Source: Pseudomonas sp. Au-Pse12 (lineage in GTDB: Bacteria > Pseudomonadota > Gammaproteobacteria > Pseudomonadales > Pseudomonadaceae). Taken from it: DNA of 64,000 bases. Positions 32,700-41,526 of this stretch are shown here, in pieces; within the stretch, counting starts at the first letter, position 1; every line of letters begins with the position of its first letter. The stretch lies in NCBI RefSeq assembly GCF_021341665.1, contig NZ_JAJTTH010000015.1, forward strand, positions 46,623 through 110,622. Reading direction: 5' to 3'. The translations under genes and the position numbers were made by a program. The notes under the pieces were generated by a model. The model made no database searches. It worked only from the letters and a program-made list of their open reading frames with translations, and was not told the origin of the DNA.

Positions 32700-34646
32700 T
32701 CAAGTCTTGAAGCGCCGCACCAGGACGTCCAGCTCATTGGACAAGCCCGCCAGGCTCTGGGAATCCAGGCGCGCCGAGTTCGCCAGTTCCGCCACCAACT
32801 GGGCATCGCCATGGATCTGGCTGATGTGCCGGTTGATGTCTTCCGCCACCTGATGCTGCTCTTCGGCGGCGGTGGCGATCTGGGTGTTCATGTCGCGGAT
32901 CACGTCCACCGATTCGCGGATCTGCCCGAAGCTGTTGCGCGCCAGGCCGATGCGGTTCACCGATTGCTGAGACACCTCCAGGCTGGCGTGCATCTGCTGG
33001 GTCACCGCGCTGGTGCGCTTGGCCAGGTTGCCCAGCAGCCCGTCGATCTCGGCGGTGGAGTCGGCGGTGCGCTTGGCCAGGGCCCGCACTTCGTCGGCGA
33101 CCACGGCAAAGCCGCGGCCCTGCTCACCGGCCCGGGCGGCTTCGATGGCAGCGTTGAGGGCCAGCAGGTTGGTCTGCTCGGCAATCGAGCGGATGGTGCC
33201 AAGGATCGACTGGATATCGGTGCTGTCGCGTTCCAGCTGCTGCATCGATTGCGCCGACTGTTCGATCTCCTGGCTCAGGCGGTCGACGCTGTGCACCGCG
33301 TCGTCGATCTGCTGCTGGCCTTCCCGGGCCTGGCGCTGGCCGCTGTCGGCCGACTCGGCGGCCTGGCTGCAGGAGCGGGCCACCTCGTTGGCCGTGGCAA
33401 CCATTTCGTGGAAGGCGGTGGACACCATGTCCACGGCTTCGCGCTGGCGCCCGGCGGCTTCGGCCATGTCGCTGGACACCTGGGTCGAGGAGTGGGAAGT
33501 GGCGAGAATCTTTTGCGCCGCCTGGCCGATGTGCTGGATCAGGCTGCGGATCGCCGCGAGGAACTGGTTGAACCAGTTGGCCAGCTGCGCGGTTTCGTCG
33601 CTGCCGCGAATATTCAGGTTCTGGGTCAGGTCGCCTTCGCCCTGGGCAATGCCTTCCAGGCCGCTGGCCACGCCGCGGATCGGTCGCACGATGAGGCTGG
33701 CGAAACTGGCCCCGACCACCGCGAACAGCACTGCCAGGACCCCGGCGATCACCGCGATGATCCAGGTCAGCTGGGTGGCCGCGCCCATGACTTCGCTCTG
33801 CTTGATCAGGCCGATGAAGGTCCAGCCCAGTTGTTCCGAAGGCCAGACGTTGGCCATGTAGTGTTCGCCACCCAGTTCCACTTGCACCAGGCCCTTGCCG
33901 GTCTTGGCCAACTGCGCGTAACCCTCGCCGAGGCTGCCCAGGGCCTTGAAGTTATGCTCCGGCTGCTTGGGGTCGACCAGCACCGTGCCGTTGTTTTCCA
34001 TCAGCATCAGGTAGCCGGACTCGCCCAGCTTGATCTGCTTGACGATTTCGGTGAGCTGCTTGAGCGACACGTCGACCGCCACCACGCCGCCTTGGGGGCC
34101 CGACTGGTTGGCCAGGGAGCGCACGGTGCTGACCAGCACCGCGTCGTCGCTGGCCCAGTAATAGGCGTCGGTGCGCAGGGTCTTGCCCGGGTTGGCCAGG
34201 GCGGTCTTGTACCAGGGGCGTACGCGCGGGTCGTAGTTGGCCAGCTTCAGGTCGGCGGGCCAGGAGACGTAGCCGCCGTTGCTCACGCCGTAGGACACGT
34301 AGGAATAGGCGGGATGGCTGGCGGCCATGGCGGCGAACAGCTCGAAGATGCGTTTGTCCTGCTCGCCTTCCGGCACCTTGGCGGCATCGGCGCTCATCCA
34401 GGTCTTGAGGTTGTCGCCGGCCTGGGTAAGCAGCGGTTGTGCCGCCAGGTAATCGATGTTCTGGCTGATGCCTTCGAAGAACAGCTGCATGGCGTTGGCC
34501 ACTTGGCGGATCTCGCGGCCGCTGCCGTCGACAAAGGTGTTTTGCGCTTCGCTGCGCAGGTTGATCACCACCAGCGTGGCCACCAGCACCACGGGCAGGC
34601 AGGCAATGACGGCGAAGGCCCAGGTCAATTTCTGTTTGATGTTCAT
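32700..34646 (-). CDS. Methyl-accepting chemotaxis protein with dCache sensor domain
   Basis: A 648-residue chemoreceptor. A membrane helix is at about 10-30. A dCache_1 sensor fills about 40-280. A second membrane helix is at about 295-325, a HAMP domain at about 330-385, and the signalling domain at about 400-620 (tip EQTNLLALNAAIEAARAGEQGRGFAVVADEVR). The sensor shows the amino-acid dCache signature (Tyr, Arg, Trp, Tyr in YDPRVRPWYK, then Asp in GGVVAVDVS), which suggests an amino-acid or related ligand. The ATG at 34646 has GGAG before it. A sigma-28-like promoter lies about 50 bases upstream. Its end lies 12 bases from the thiolase stop. Confidence 0.9.
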   Translation of the reverse strand: MNIKQKLTWAFAVIACLPVVLVATLVVINLRSEAQNTFVDGSGREIRQVANAMQLFFEGISQNIDYLAAQPLLTQAGDNLKTWMSADAAKVPEGEQDKRIFELFAAMAASHPAYSYVSYGVSNGGYVSWPADLKLANYDPRVRPWYKTALANPGKTLRTDAYYWASDDAVLVSTVRSLANQSGPQGGVVAVDVSLKQLTEIVKQIKLGESGYLMLMENNGTVLVDPKQPEHNFKALGSLGEGYAQLAKTGKGLVQVELGGEHYMANVWPSEQLGWTFIGLIKQSEVMGAATQLTWIIAVIAGVLAVLFAVVGASFASLIVRPIRGVASGLEGIAQGEGDLTQNLNIRGSDETAQLANWFNQFLAAIRSLIQHIGQAAQKILATSHSSTQVSSDMAEAAGRQREAVDMVSTAFHEMVATANEVARSCSQAAESADSGQRQAREGQQQIDDAVHSVDRLSQEIEQSAQSMQQLERDSTDIQSILGTIRSIAEQTNLLALNAAIEAARAGEQGRGFAVVADEVRALAKRTADSTAEIDGLLGNLAKRTSAVTQQMHASLEVSQQSVNRIGLARNSFGQIRESVDVIRDMNTQIATAAEEQHQVAEDINRHISQIHGDAQLVAELANSARLDSQSLAGLSNELDVLVRRFKT

Positions 34647-35114
34647 CCGCGCTCCAGTTTTTTGTAAGACCACGAAGTGCAGGCGACTCGCGGATTTATC
34701 GGCAGCTTGAAAGACGGTGTTGCTGGCGTTCCTGAGGGTGAAGTCGAGCTTGGGCGATCGAACCTTGGCCGGCCGCTGACGTCTTTATTGGATTGTCGGA
34801 CAAACGCCCGGTGTCTATGAGGGCTTCGGCTGACGCCGCGCAATATTGAGCCGGCGCTCGAAAAAAAACCGTTGAGGCAGGCTCCGGCTTTCTGCGGCCA
34901 AAAGACTGCCGCAACGAGGCAAGCCCGCGACTGTCCGCGGATCGCTCACGGCGCGGTCTCGGCTATGATCCTTGGCGGCGTCGACGGATTGATCTGGCAC
35001 ATTGAGTGCATTGCTGTCGTTCGCTGCTCGGCAGCCCTTTCCCGCCGTGGGAGGATTGCCGTATAACGAGTGACTTTCGCGTGTTTGGTAACAAGGGACC
35101 CACAATAAAAGCTG
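34647..35114. other. Intergenic region between the chemoreceptor and RIO kinase genes
   Basis: A 468-base gap between divergent starts, containing the chemoreceptor promoter near its left end (34696-34722). A possible -10 (TATGAT, about 34963-34968) lies in the right half. No open frame with a good ribosome binding site or recognisable RNA structure was found in it. Confidence 0.4.
34696..34722 (-). promoter_or_regulatory. Candidate sigma-28 (FliA) promoter for the chemoreceptor gene
   Basis: On the minus strand CAAC (34719-34722), a 15-base spacer and a perfect GCCGATAA (34696-34703) match the flagellar sigma factor pattern (TAAA-N15-GCCGATAA) in the -10 fully and the -35 partly. It lies about 50 bases upstream of the start codon. 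Confidence 0.55.
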
Positions 35115-36011
35115 ATGAAGACTCCAAAACGCATTGAACCGTTGATCGAAGACGGTCTGGTAGACGAGGTGCTGCGCCCACTCATGAGTGGTAAAGAGGC
35201 AGCTGTATATGTGGTGCGCTGCGGCAACGAGCTACGTTGCGCCAAGGTCTACAAGGAGGCGAACAAACGCAGTTTCCGTCAGGCGGCGGAGTATCAGGAA
35301 GGGCGCAAGGTCCGTAACAGCCGTCAGGCGCGGGCCATGGCCAAGGGGTCCAAGTTTGGCCGCAAGGAAACCGAGGACGCCTGGCAGAACGCCGAAGTCG
35401 CGGCCCTGTTCCGCCTGGCCAATGCCGGGGTGCGGGTGCCCAAGCCGTTCGACTTCCTCGAAGGCGTGCTGCTGATGGAGTTGGTGGCCGACGAGTACGG
35501 CGATGCGGCGCCACGGCTCAACGATGTGGTGCTGGAGCCGGACCAGGCCCGTGAATATCACGCCTTCCTGATTTCCCAGATCGTGCTGATGTTGTGTACC
35601 GGCCTGGTGCACGGTGACCTGTCCGAGTTCAACGTGCTGCTGACGCCGGAGGGCCCGGTGATCATCGACTTGCCTCAGGCAGTGGACGCGGCGGGTAACA
35701 ACCACGCGTTCAGCATGCTGGAGCGTGACGTCGGCAACATGGCGTCCTACTTCGGGCGTTTTGCCCCGGAGCTCAAGGGCACCCGATATGCCAAGGAAAT
35801 GTGGGCCCTGTACGAGGCCGGCACCTTGCATCCGGGCAGTGTGCTGACCGGCGAGTTCGACGACCCCGAGGAGCTGGCGGATGTCGGCAGCGTGATCCGC
35901 GAGATCGAAGCGGCACGTCTCGACGAGGAGCGCCGCCAGGCGCTGCGTGCGGCGGATGATGCGCCGCCAGGCAAGTCCGAAGAGCCACCGCCTCCGCCCT
36001 GGATGCAGTGA
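35115..36011 (+). CDS. RIO1-family serine/threonine protein kinase
   Basis: A 298-residue atypical kinase of the RIO1 type. The N-lobe has SGKEAAVYVV and the lysine in ELRCAKVYKE. The catalytic loop is GLVHGDLSEFNVLL (HGD-x4-N, about 172-185) and the metal-binding loop is VIIDLPQAVD. The C-terminal 35 residues are charged and Pro-rich. In archaea and eukaryotes RIO kinases act in small-subunit ribosome maturation; the bacterial role is unclear. The initiation region has only a weak ribosome binding site. A bidirectional terminator follows at 36018. Confidence 0.9.
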   Translation: MKTPKRIEPLIEDGLVDEVLRPLMSGKEAAVYVVRCGNELRCAKVYKEANKRSFRQAAEYQEGRKVRNSRQARAMAKGSKFGRKETEDAWQNAEVAALFRLANAGVRVPKPFDFLEGVLLMELVADEYGDAAPRLNDVVLEPDQAREYHAFLISQIVLMLCTGLVHGDLSEFNVLLTPEGPVIIDLPQAVDAAGNNHAFSMLERDVGNMASYFGRFAPELKGTRYAKEMWALYEAGTLHPGSVLTGEFDDPEELADVGSVIREIEAARLDEERRQALRAADDAPPGKSEEPPPPPWMQ

Positions 36012-36017
36012 TGGAAT

Positions 36018-36046
36018 AAAAAAATCCGGCCATGGCCGGATTTTTT
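36018..36046. terminator. Bidirectional rho-independent terminator
   Basis: AATCCGGCC-AT-GGCCGGATT with A and T runs on both sides. It ends the RIO kinase transcript and could also end leftward transcription from the cueR side. Confidence 0.88.
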
Positions 36047-36070
36047 ATTCCTGCAAACTACCTGGCGCCT

Positions 36071-36206
36071 TGTAGCCGCTGCCGCAGGCTGCGCACGGCC
36101 CGAAGGGACGCGAGGATCTTGAGGGCATCGAGGTTTTGCAAGGGATCGCCAAGCAAGGCCCTGCGGGCCTTTTCGCAGCCTCGCCAGGGCTCGGCTGCGG
36201 CTACAG
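36071..36206. repeat. REP pair (REPIN-like) between terminator and cueR
   Basis: TGTAGCCGCTGCCGCAGGCTGCG at 36071 and the inverse copy ending in CGGCTACAG at 36206 flank a GC-rich stretch of about 80 bases with further short palindromes. This is the usual layout of the Pseudomonas REP doublet with TGTAGCCGC ends. Confidence 0.7.
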
Positions 36207-36226
36207 AGATCGCTTCTTGCAAATAC

Positions 36227-36631
36227 TCAGGATCCGCAGCAACTGCCGGACGCCAGCTCCTTGAGAATCGGGCAGTCCGGACGGTGGTCGCCCTGGCAGT
36301 GTTCCACCAGGTCCTGCAGGGTGTCGCGCAACCCCGCCAGTTCGCGGATCTTCTGGTTTAGCTCGTCGATGTGCTGGCGCGCCAGGGCCTTCACATCGGC
36401 GCTGGCCCGTTGCCGGTCCTGCCACAGGGTCAGTAGCTTGCCCACTTCCTCCAGGGAAAAGCCCAGGTCCCGGGAGCGCTTGATGAAGGCCAGGCTGTGC
36501 AGGTCTTCGTCGCCGTACAGGCGGTAGCCGCTGTCACTGCGATGGGCGGGCTTGAGCAGGCCGATGGACTCGTAGTAACGGATCATCTTGGCGCTCAGGC
36601 CGCTCTTGCGGGCTGCTTGGCCGATGTTCAT
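36227..36631 (-). CDS. cueR: Copper-responsive MerR-family regulator CueR
   Basis: A 134-residue MerR-family activator. The winged helix-turn-helix begins MNIGQAARKSGLSAKMIRYYESIGLL, then a dimerising coiled coil (about 70-105). The metal-binding end has Cys about 112 and 120 (HCQGDHRPDCPILKEL) and extra cysteines at the C-terminus (SGSCCGS), the CueR pattern for Cu+/Ag+/Au+. The gene overlaps the copA stop by 4 bases, so the two are cotranscribed. A long open frame upstream in this frame is antisense/out-of-frame copA. It likely activates copA and copZ through the operators described below. Confidence 0.9.
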   Translation of the reverse strand: MNIGQAARKSGLSAKMIRYYESIGLLKPAHRSDSGYRLYGDEDLHSLAFIKRSRDLGFSLEEVGKLLTLWQDRQRASADVKALARQHIDELNQKIRELAGLRDTLQDLVEHCQGDHRPDCPILKELASGSCCGS

Positions 36632-39024
36632 TCGGCGTTCTCCAGGTCTTGGGGTTTCCAGGTTTTCAACAGTAGCGCATTGCTCACCACGCTGACGCTG
36701 GACAGCGCCATGGCCGCCCCGGCGAGCACCGGGTTGAGCAGGCCGAAGGCCGCCAGCGGGATGCCGATCAGGTTGTAGACAAAGGCCCAGAACAGGTTCT
36801 GGCGGATCTTCGCGTAGGTCTTGCGGCTGATTTCCAGGGCTGCGGGGATCAAGCGTGGATCGCCGCGCATCAGGGTGATGCCGGCCGCGTGCATCGCCAC
36901 GTCGGTACCGCCGCCCATGGCAATGCCGATGTCTGCCGCCGCCAGGGCCGGGGCGTCGTTGATGCCGTCGCCGACCATGGCCACCACGCCGGTCTTTTTC
37001 AGCTCGGCTACGGTTGCCGCCTTGTCCGCCGGCAGCACTTCGGCGTGCACGTCGTCGATGCCCAGGGCATCGGCCACGACCTTGGCGCTGCCACGGTTGT
37101 CGCCGGTCAGCAGGTGGCTGCTGATCTGTCGCGCGCGCAGTTGCTGCACCGCCTGCAAGGCACCGGGCTTGAGCGTGTCGCCAAAGGCAAACAGGCCCAG
37201 CACCCGGGATTGCGGGCTCTGCTCGATCAGCCAGGACAGGGTCCGGCCTTCGTGCTCCCAGTCCTTGGCCGCCTGGGCCAGGCTGCCCGGGTTCAGGCCG
37301 CATTCTTCCAGCAGGCGGCGGTTGCCCAGGGCCAGCTGGCGGTCGTCCAGGGTGCCGGCGATGCCGCGCCCGGTCAGGGACTGGCTGGCGCTGACATCGG
37401 CCACCGGCAGTTGGCGTTCCTGGCACAGGTCCAGCACCGCCTTGGCCAGGGGGTGTTCACTGCCGCGCTGCAGCGCGCCGGCCAGTTGCAGCACGCTGTT
37501 TTCGTCGCCTTCCACCGCCTGCATATGGGCGATGCGCGGGGTGCCGGACGTCAGGGTGCCGGTCTTGTCGAACACCACCGAGCTGACTTCGTGGGCCCGC
37601 TCCAGGGCTTCGGCGTCCTTGATCAGGATGCCGTGGCGGGCGGCCACTCCGGTGCCGGCCATGATCGCGGTAGGGGTGGCCAGCCCCAGGGCGCAAGGAC
37701 AGGCGATCACCAGCACCGCCACGGCGTTGATCACTGCGGTTTCCAGTGGCGCGCCGTACAGCCACCAGCCCACCAGGGTGATCAGCGCCAGCACCAGCAC
37801 GGTGGGCACGAACACCTGGCTGACCTTGTCCACCAGCTTCTGGATCGGCGCCTTGCCGGCCTGGGCGTCTTCCACCAGGCGAATGATCCGCGCCAGCACG
37901 GTTTCCGCCCCCAGGGCCAGGGTGCGTACCAGCAAACGACCTTCGCCATTGATGGCGCCGCCGGTGATCTTGTCACCGGGCTGCTTGGGCACGGGCAGGC
38001 TTTCGCCGCTGATCAGCGCCTCATCGGCGTGGCTCTGGCCTTCGATGACTTCGCCGTCCACCGGGAAGCGCTCGCCGGGCTTGACCAGCACCAGGTCGCC
38101 CAGGCGCAGGGCGCTGATGGCGACTTCCTGCTCGCGCCCGTCGATGACCTGGATCGCCCGCTCGGGGCGCAGGGCTTCGAGGGCGCGGATGGCGCTGGCG
38201 GTCTGGCGCTTGGCGCGGCTTTCCAGGTACTTGCCCAGCAGCACCAGGGCGATCACCACCGCTGACGCTTCGAAATACAGGTGCGGCATGCTGCCGGCGG
38301 CGGCAGTGGCCCATTGATACAGGCTCAGTCCATAACCGGCGCTGGTGCCCAGGGCCACCAGCAGGTCCATGTTGCCGCTGCCGGCGCGCACGGCTTTCCA
38401 GGCCGCGACATAAAAGCGTGCACCGAAGATGAACTGCACCGGAGTGGCCAGGGCGAACTGGGCCCAGGCCGGGAGCATCCAGTGCAGGCCGAACGGTTGC
38501 ACCAGCATCGGCAGTACCAGGGGCAGGGCCAGGAGAATCGCCAGCACCAGGCTCCAGCGTTCACGGCGCAGGTGCTGCTGTTGCTCGTCGCCCTGTTTCT
38601 GTTCGGCCTGCCACAGGCTGGCGGAGTAGCCGGCGTGGGTCACGGCATTGATCAGCAGCGCCGGGTCGACCTGGCCCAGCAGCTCAACGTGGGCGCGCTC
38701 GGTGGCCAGGTTGACGCTGGCGCTGCGTACCCCGGGAACCTTGTTCAGGGCGCGTTCGACACGCCCGGCGCAGGTGGCGCAAGTCATGCCGCCGACGCTC
38801 AGTTCGACGGACTGTACCGGCACGCTGTAGCCGGCATTTTCCACGGCTTCGAGCAGGGCTGGCAGGCTGTCGCCCGGTGCTTCTACCCGGGCCTGCTCCG
38901 TGGCCAGGTTGACGCTGACGGTGCGAATGCCCGCGACCTTGCCCAGGGCGCGCTCTACGCGCCCGGCGCAGCTGGCGCAGGTCATGCCGGCAATCGGCAG
39001 GTCGAAGGTGGTTGACTCAGGCAT
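36628..39024 (-). CDS. copA: Copper-exporting P1B-type ATPase CopA
   Basis: A 798-residue P-type ATPase exporting Cu+ from the cytoplasm. Two N-terminal heavy-metal domains carry MTCASC (about 15-20) and MTCATC (about 83-88). The transport site is CPC in VIACPCALGLATPTAIMAG. The phosphorylation site is DKTGTLTSG, and GDGINDAPALA is the hinge motif. It follows a CueR-type promoter. The downstream cueR overlaps its stop codon, so the regulator is in the same operon. Confidence 0.95.
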   Translation of the reverse strand: MPESTTFDLPIAGMTCASCAGRVERALGKVAGIRTVSVNLATEQARVEAPGDSLPALLEAVENAGYSVPVQSVELSVGGMTCATCAGRVERALNKVPGVRSASVNLATERAHVELLGQVDPALLINAVTHAGYSASLWQAEQKQGDEQQQHLRRERWSLVLAILLALPLVLPMLVQPFGLHWMLPAWAQFALATPVQFIFGARFYVAAWKAVRAGSGNMDLLVALGTSAGYGLSLYQWATAAAGSMPHLYFEASAVVIALVLLGKYLESRAKRQTASAIRALEALRPERAIQVIDGREQEVAISALRLGDLVLVKPGERFPVDGEVIEGQSHADEALISGESLPVPKQPGDKITGGAINGEGRLLVRTLALGAETVLARIIRLVEDAQAGKAPIQKLVDKVSQVFVPTVLVLALITLVGWWLYGAPLETAVINAVAVLVIACPCALGLATPTAIMAGTGVAARHGILIKDAEALERAHEVSSVVFDKTGTLTSGTPRIAHMQAVEGDENSVLQLAGALQRGSEHPLAKAVLDLCQERQLPVADVSASQSLTGRGIAGTLDDRQLALGNRRLLEECGLNPGSLAQAAKDWEHEGRTLSWLIEQSPQSRVLGLFAFGDTLKPGALQAVQQLRARQISSHLLTGDNRGSAKVVADALGIDDVHAEVLPADKAATVAELKKTGVVAMVGDGINDAPALAAADIGIAMGGGTDVAMHAAGITLMRGDPRLIPAALEISRKTYAKIRQNLFWAFVYNLIGIPLAAFGLLNPVLAGAAMALSSVSVVSNALLLKTWKPQDLENAE

Positions 39025-39053
39025 GTCTGACGCTCCCTGTAAATGTTGCCTAC

Positions 39054-39084
39054 AGGATCAACCTTGCCATGCAGGCAAGGTCAA
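39054..39084 (-). promoter_or_regulatory. CueR-type promoter of copA
   Basis: On the minus strand TTGACC (-35, 39079-39084), 19-base spacer, GATCCT (-10, 39054-39059). The spacer holds the dyad ACCTTGCC/GGCAAGGT (39061-39081). The 19-base spacer and dyad are typical of MerR-family metal promoters. Confidence 0.85.
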
Positions 39085-39188
39085 GGGGGCATTGCGCGGC
39101 TGCTTCATTTTGTCCCAGGGGGCTGTCGCCAGGGGGCGGACAACCGGCCCCGGGGCCAAGATTCAGGTCAGAGTTCAGGGCGGGAGAG

Positions 39189-39572
39189 TCAGTACTCCAG
39201 GGCGGCGGGCTTGAGGTACATGCCCGAGGCGTTCATGGCGATGCGGAATTTCAGCACGTCGCCGGCCCGCAGGTTGATGTCCTGGGAACCCGGGGCCAGC
39301 AGGCCCGCATTGCAGCCCGGGGCCTGGCCCGGCAACAGTTTCAGGCGCAGGGAAACCTTGCCCGGCGGCAGGTTGAAGGAAGCGCTCTGTTCCTGGAACA
39401 GGCGCCCGGCGAGCTGGTCCTGAATGTACAGGCCGATTTCGCAGGACGTGGCGACTTCCAGCCGCTCCCTGGAAATGATCAGTACGCCGTAATCCTCTCC
39501 GGCGGCCAGGGCCGGTGGCGTTGCCGCGAGCAGGCCAAGGAGGCCGACGAGGCTGAAAGTTGACCAGCGCAT
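39189..39572 (-). CDS. Hypothetical periplasmic protein
   Basis: A 127-residue exported protein with a signal peptide ending near residue 24 (PPALAAGEDYG). The mature part has two cysteines (Cys about 40 and 72) and a beta-rich pattern: VLIISRERLEVATSCEIGLYIQ, then FNLPPGKVSLRLKLLPG. GGGAG precedes the ATG at 39572. It is next to copper genes but no copper-binding motif is clear. I do not recognise its family. Confidence 0.65.
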   Translation of the reverse strand: MRWSTFSLVGLLGLLAATPPALAAGEDYGVLIISRERLEVATSCEIGLYIQDQLAGRLFQEQSASFNLPPGKVSLRLKLLPGQAPGCNAGLLAPGSQDINLRAGDVLKFRIAMNASGMYLKPAALEY

Positions 39573-39658
39573 GGCTGAATCTCCCGCTGTGATGTCGTAA
39601 GACGTGCAGCTTGGCCGAGCGCGGCGCCGATTTCCAGCCCGGCAGATCAATCCGGAAC

Positions 39659-39689
39659 TTGACCTTGCCACGGTGGCAAGGACAAGACT
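39659..39689 (+). promoter_or_regulatory. CueR-type promoter of copZ
   Basis: TTGACC (39659-39664), a 19-base spacer and AAGACT (39684-39689), with the dyad ACCTTGCCA-CGG-TGGCAAGGA at 39662-39682. It is nearly the same as the copA promoter, so both respond to the same CueR. Confidence 0.85.
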
Positions 39690-39717
39690 TGCTCCAACCC
39701 AATACAGGAGAAGCGCA

Positions 39718-39915
39718 ATGCAAGTATTCAACGTTCAAGGCATGTCCTGCGGTCACTGTGTGCGTGCCATCACTCAGGCGCTGCAGAGCAAGGATCCCGC
39801 GGCCACCGTGCGCGTGGATCTGGCGGCCAAGGAAGTCGGGGTCGAGAGCCGCCTGTCCAGCGAAGAGGTGATCAGCCTGATCAGTGAGGAAGGCTACGCG
39901 GTCAAGGTGGCTTGA
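39718..39915 (+). CDS. copZ: Copper chaperone CopZ (heavy-metal-associated domain)
   Basis: A 65-residue cytoplasmic copper chaperone of the HMA fold, delivering Cu+ to CopA. The metal-binding loop is MSCGHCVRAI (about 10-19). GGAG lies before the ATG at 39718, and the longer upstream frame has no site. Its CueR-type promoter is 28 bases upstream. It is divergent from the hypothetical periplasmic protein. Confidence 0.93.
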   Translation: MQVFNVQGMSCGHCVRAITQALQSKDPAATVRVDLAAKEVGVESRLSSEEVISLISEEGYAVKVA

Positions 39916-40007
39916 GCCTTTTTAATAGTTAGCGACCTATCGGAATGTTCAAGGCGTCCAAGCGCGGCTAGACTGTGCAACCGCTGACCAACGCTCGCTT
40001 GGATGCC

Positions 40008-41204
40008 ATGAACCTCCGCACAATCCTGATTCTCGGCGCCCTGAGCGCTTTCGGCCCCCTGGCCATCGACTTTTACCTGCCGGCCTTTCCGGCGATGGCC
40101 CTGGCCTTCGGCACCGATGAAAAACACGTTCAGCTCACGCTGGCTGCTTATTTCCTAGGACTGTCCATCGGCCAGTTGGCCTATGGTCCGGTGGCCGACC
40201 GCTTCGGCCGGCGCCTGCCGTTGCTGGTCGGGGTTGGCCTGTTCACCCTGGCGTCGCTGGCCTGCGCCTACGCGCCGAACCTGGAATGGCTGATCGGCGC
40301 ACGCTTCGTCCAGGCCCTGGGCGGTTGCGCCGGGATGGTGATTTCCCGCGCGGTGGTCAGCGACAAGTGCGACGCGGTGGGTTCGGCCAAGGTGTTCTCC
40401 CAGTTGATGCTGGTGATGGGCCTGGCGCCGATTCTGGCGCCGATGCTCGGCGGCCTGCTGGTCAACCTCTATGGCTGGCAGTCGATCTTCATCATGCTCA
40501 CGGTGTTCAGTGCCCTGTCCGGGCTGGCGGTGGCCCTGGGCTTGCCGGAAAGCATGCCGGCCACTCGCCCGCGCCTGCCCTTGTCCGGGGCGTTGCGTCA
40601 ATACGGCCTGCTGCTGTCGGACCGGGTGTTCCTCGGCCACGCCTTGACCGGCGGGATCGCCATCGCCGGAATGTTTTCCTACATCGCCGGTTCACCCTTT
40701 GTCTTTATCAAGCTCTACGGGGTGCCAGCGGAGCACTTCGGCTGGTTCTTCGGGATCAACGCCGGGGGCTTCATCCTGGTGGCGCAGATCAATGCGCGCC
40801 TGCTGGCCAAGCGCGGGCCGGCCTTCCTGCTGGCGCGTACCGTGTGGATCTACCTGGCGGCGGGCTTGAGCCTGCTGGGCGTCAGCGCCTTGCACACCAG
40901 CGCGCTGTGGCCGCTGCTGTTGCCGTTGTTCGTGTGTATCGCCAGCTTGGGTTGCATCATTCCCAACGCCGCGGCTTGCGCCATGAACGGCCAGGGCGCG
41001 CGGGCCGGCAGCGCTTCGGCGATGCTCGGCTGCCTGCAGTTCAGCGTCGCCGCGGGCGCGGCGTATCTGGTGGGGGTCTTGCACGATGGCAGCGCCATGC
41101 CGATGGCCATGGTCATCAGCCTGTGCGGTGTCCTGGCGGTGAGCATGGCCGTCATGACCCGGCGCTTGCAGAATGCCCGGGCGCTGAAAGCTGCCGAGCT
41201 CTGA
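40008..41204 (+). CDS. Bcr/CflA family multidrug MFS transporter
   Basis: A 398-residue 12-helix transporter of the Bcr/CflA subfamily, which export drugs such as bicyclomycin or sulfonamides, or amino acids. Family marks: the motif APLLIDFYLPAFPAMA-like start (GPLAIDFYLPAFPAMAL), the motif A loop GPVADRFGRRLPLL and the motif C region APILAPMLGGLL. I took the ATG at 40008 for MNLRTILILGALSAFG. A GTG at 39975 is an alternative with a less natural start. The substrate is unknown. Confidence 0.87.
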   Translation: MNLRTILILGALSAFGPLAIDFYLPAFPAMALAFGTDEKHVQLTLAAYFLGLSIGQLAYGPVADRFGRRLPLLVGVGLFTLASLACAYAPNLEWLIGARFVQALGGCAGMVISRAVVSDKCDAVGSAKVFSQLMLVMGLAPILAPMLGGLLVNLYGWQSIFIMLTVFSALSGLAVALGLPESMPATRPRLPLSGALRQYGLLLSDRVFLGHALTGGIAIAGMFSYIAGSPFVFIKLYGVPAEHFGWFFGINAGGFILVAQINARLLAKRGPAFLLARTVWIYLAAGLSLLGVSALHTSALWPLLLPLFVCIASLGCIIPNAAACAMNGQGARAGSASAMLGCLQFSVAAGAAYLVGVLHDGSAMPMAMVISLCGVLAVSMAVMTRRLQNARALKAAEL

Positions 41205-41205
41205 G

Positions 41206-41382
41206 TCAGCCGGTGGCGCGCTGACGCTGGGGAATCGAGTGGGGGGCTTGCAAGCGGGCCTGCAGGGTCTGGGTAAAGGCCCGGGCCTCGGCCTCGCTGC
41301 GAAAGGTCACGCCATGCTGGTCGAGGCGGACCTGCCATTGAGGGCCCTGGGGAGTTGCCAGTTCTTTTATCAGGATCTTCAT
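41206..41382 (-). CDS. Small hypothetical protein
   Basis: A 58-residue protein: MKILIKELATPQGPQWQVRL, then a helical part (SEAEARAFTQTLQARLQAP). A very good ribosome binding site (AGGAGG) precedes the ATG at 41382, which supports it as real. The longer frame from 41466 is not needed. The pattern suggests a small cytoplasmic domain; I do not know its family. Confidence 0.6.
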   Translation of the reverse strand: MKILIKELATPQGPQWQVRLDQHGVTFRSEAEARAFTQTLQARLQAPHSIPQRQRATG

Positions 41383-41479
41383 TGCTGACCTCCTAACGGT
41401 AAAAGAGTGCAGTGCAAGGGGTCCCAGTGTAGACCTGAATACGGTCAGAAATATGACCGGAATCAACTCTCTGACTGAC

Positions 41480-41513
41480 GGCCGCCAAGCCCTTTTCCTG
41501 GGGGCTGGCGGCC
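41480..41513. other. Long stem-loop after the alcohol dehydrogenase-like gene
   Basis: GGCCGCCAAGCCC pairs with GGGGCTGGCGGCC. There is no T-tract. It lies 14 bases beyond the stop of the minus-strand gene at 41527, so it may be a transcript-end structure. Confidence 0.45.
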
Positions 41514-41526
41514 GCTTGGCGTGCCC

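Noticed and set aside
36632..37426. Upstream part of a long frame ending in cueR
   Set aside because: Only the last 134 residues match a MerR protein; the rest is out-of-frame copA.
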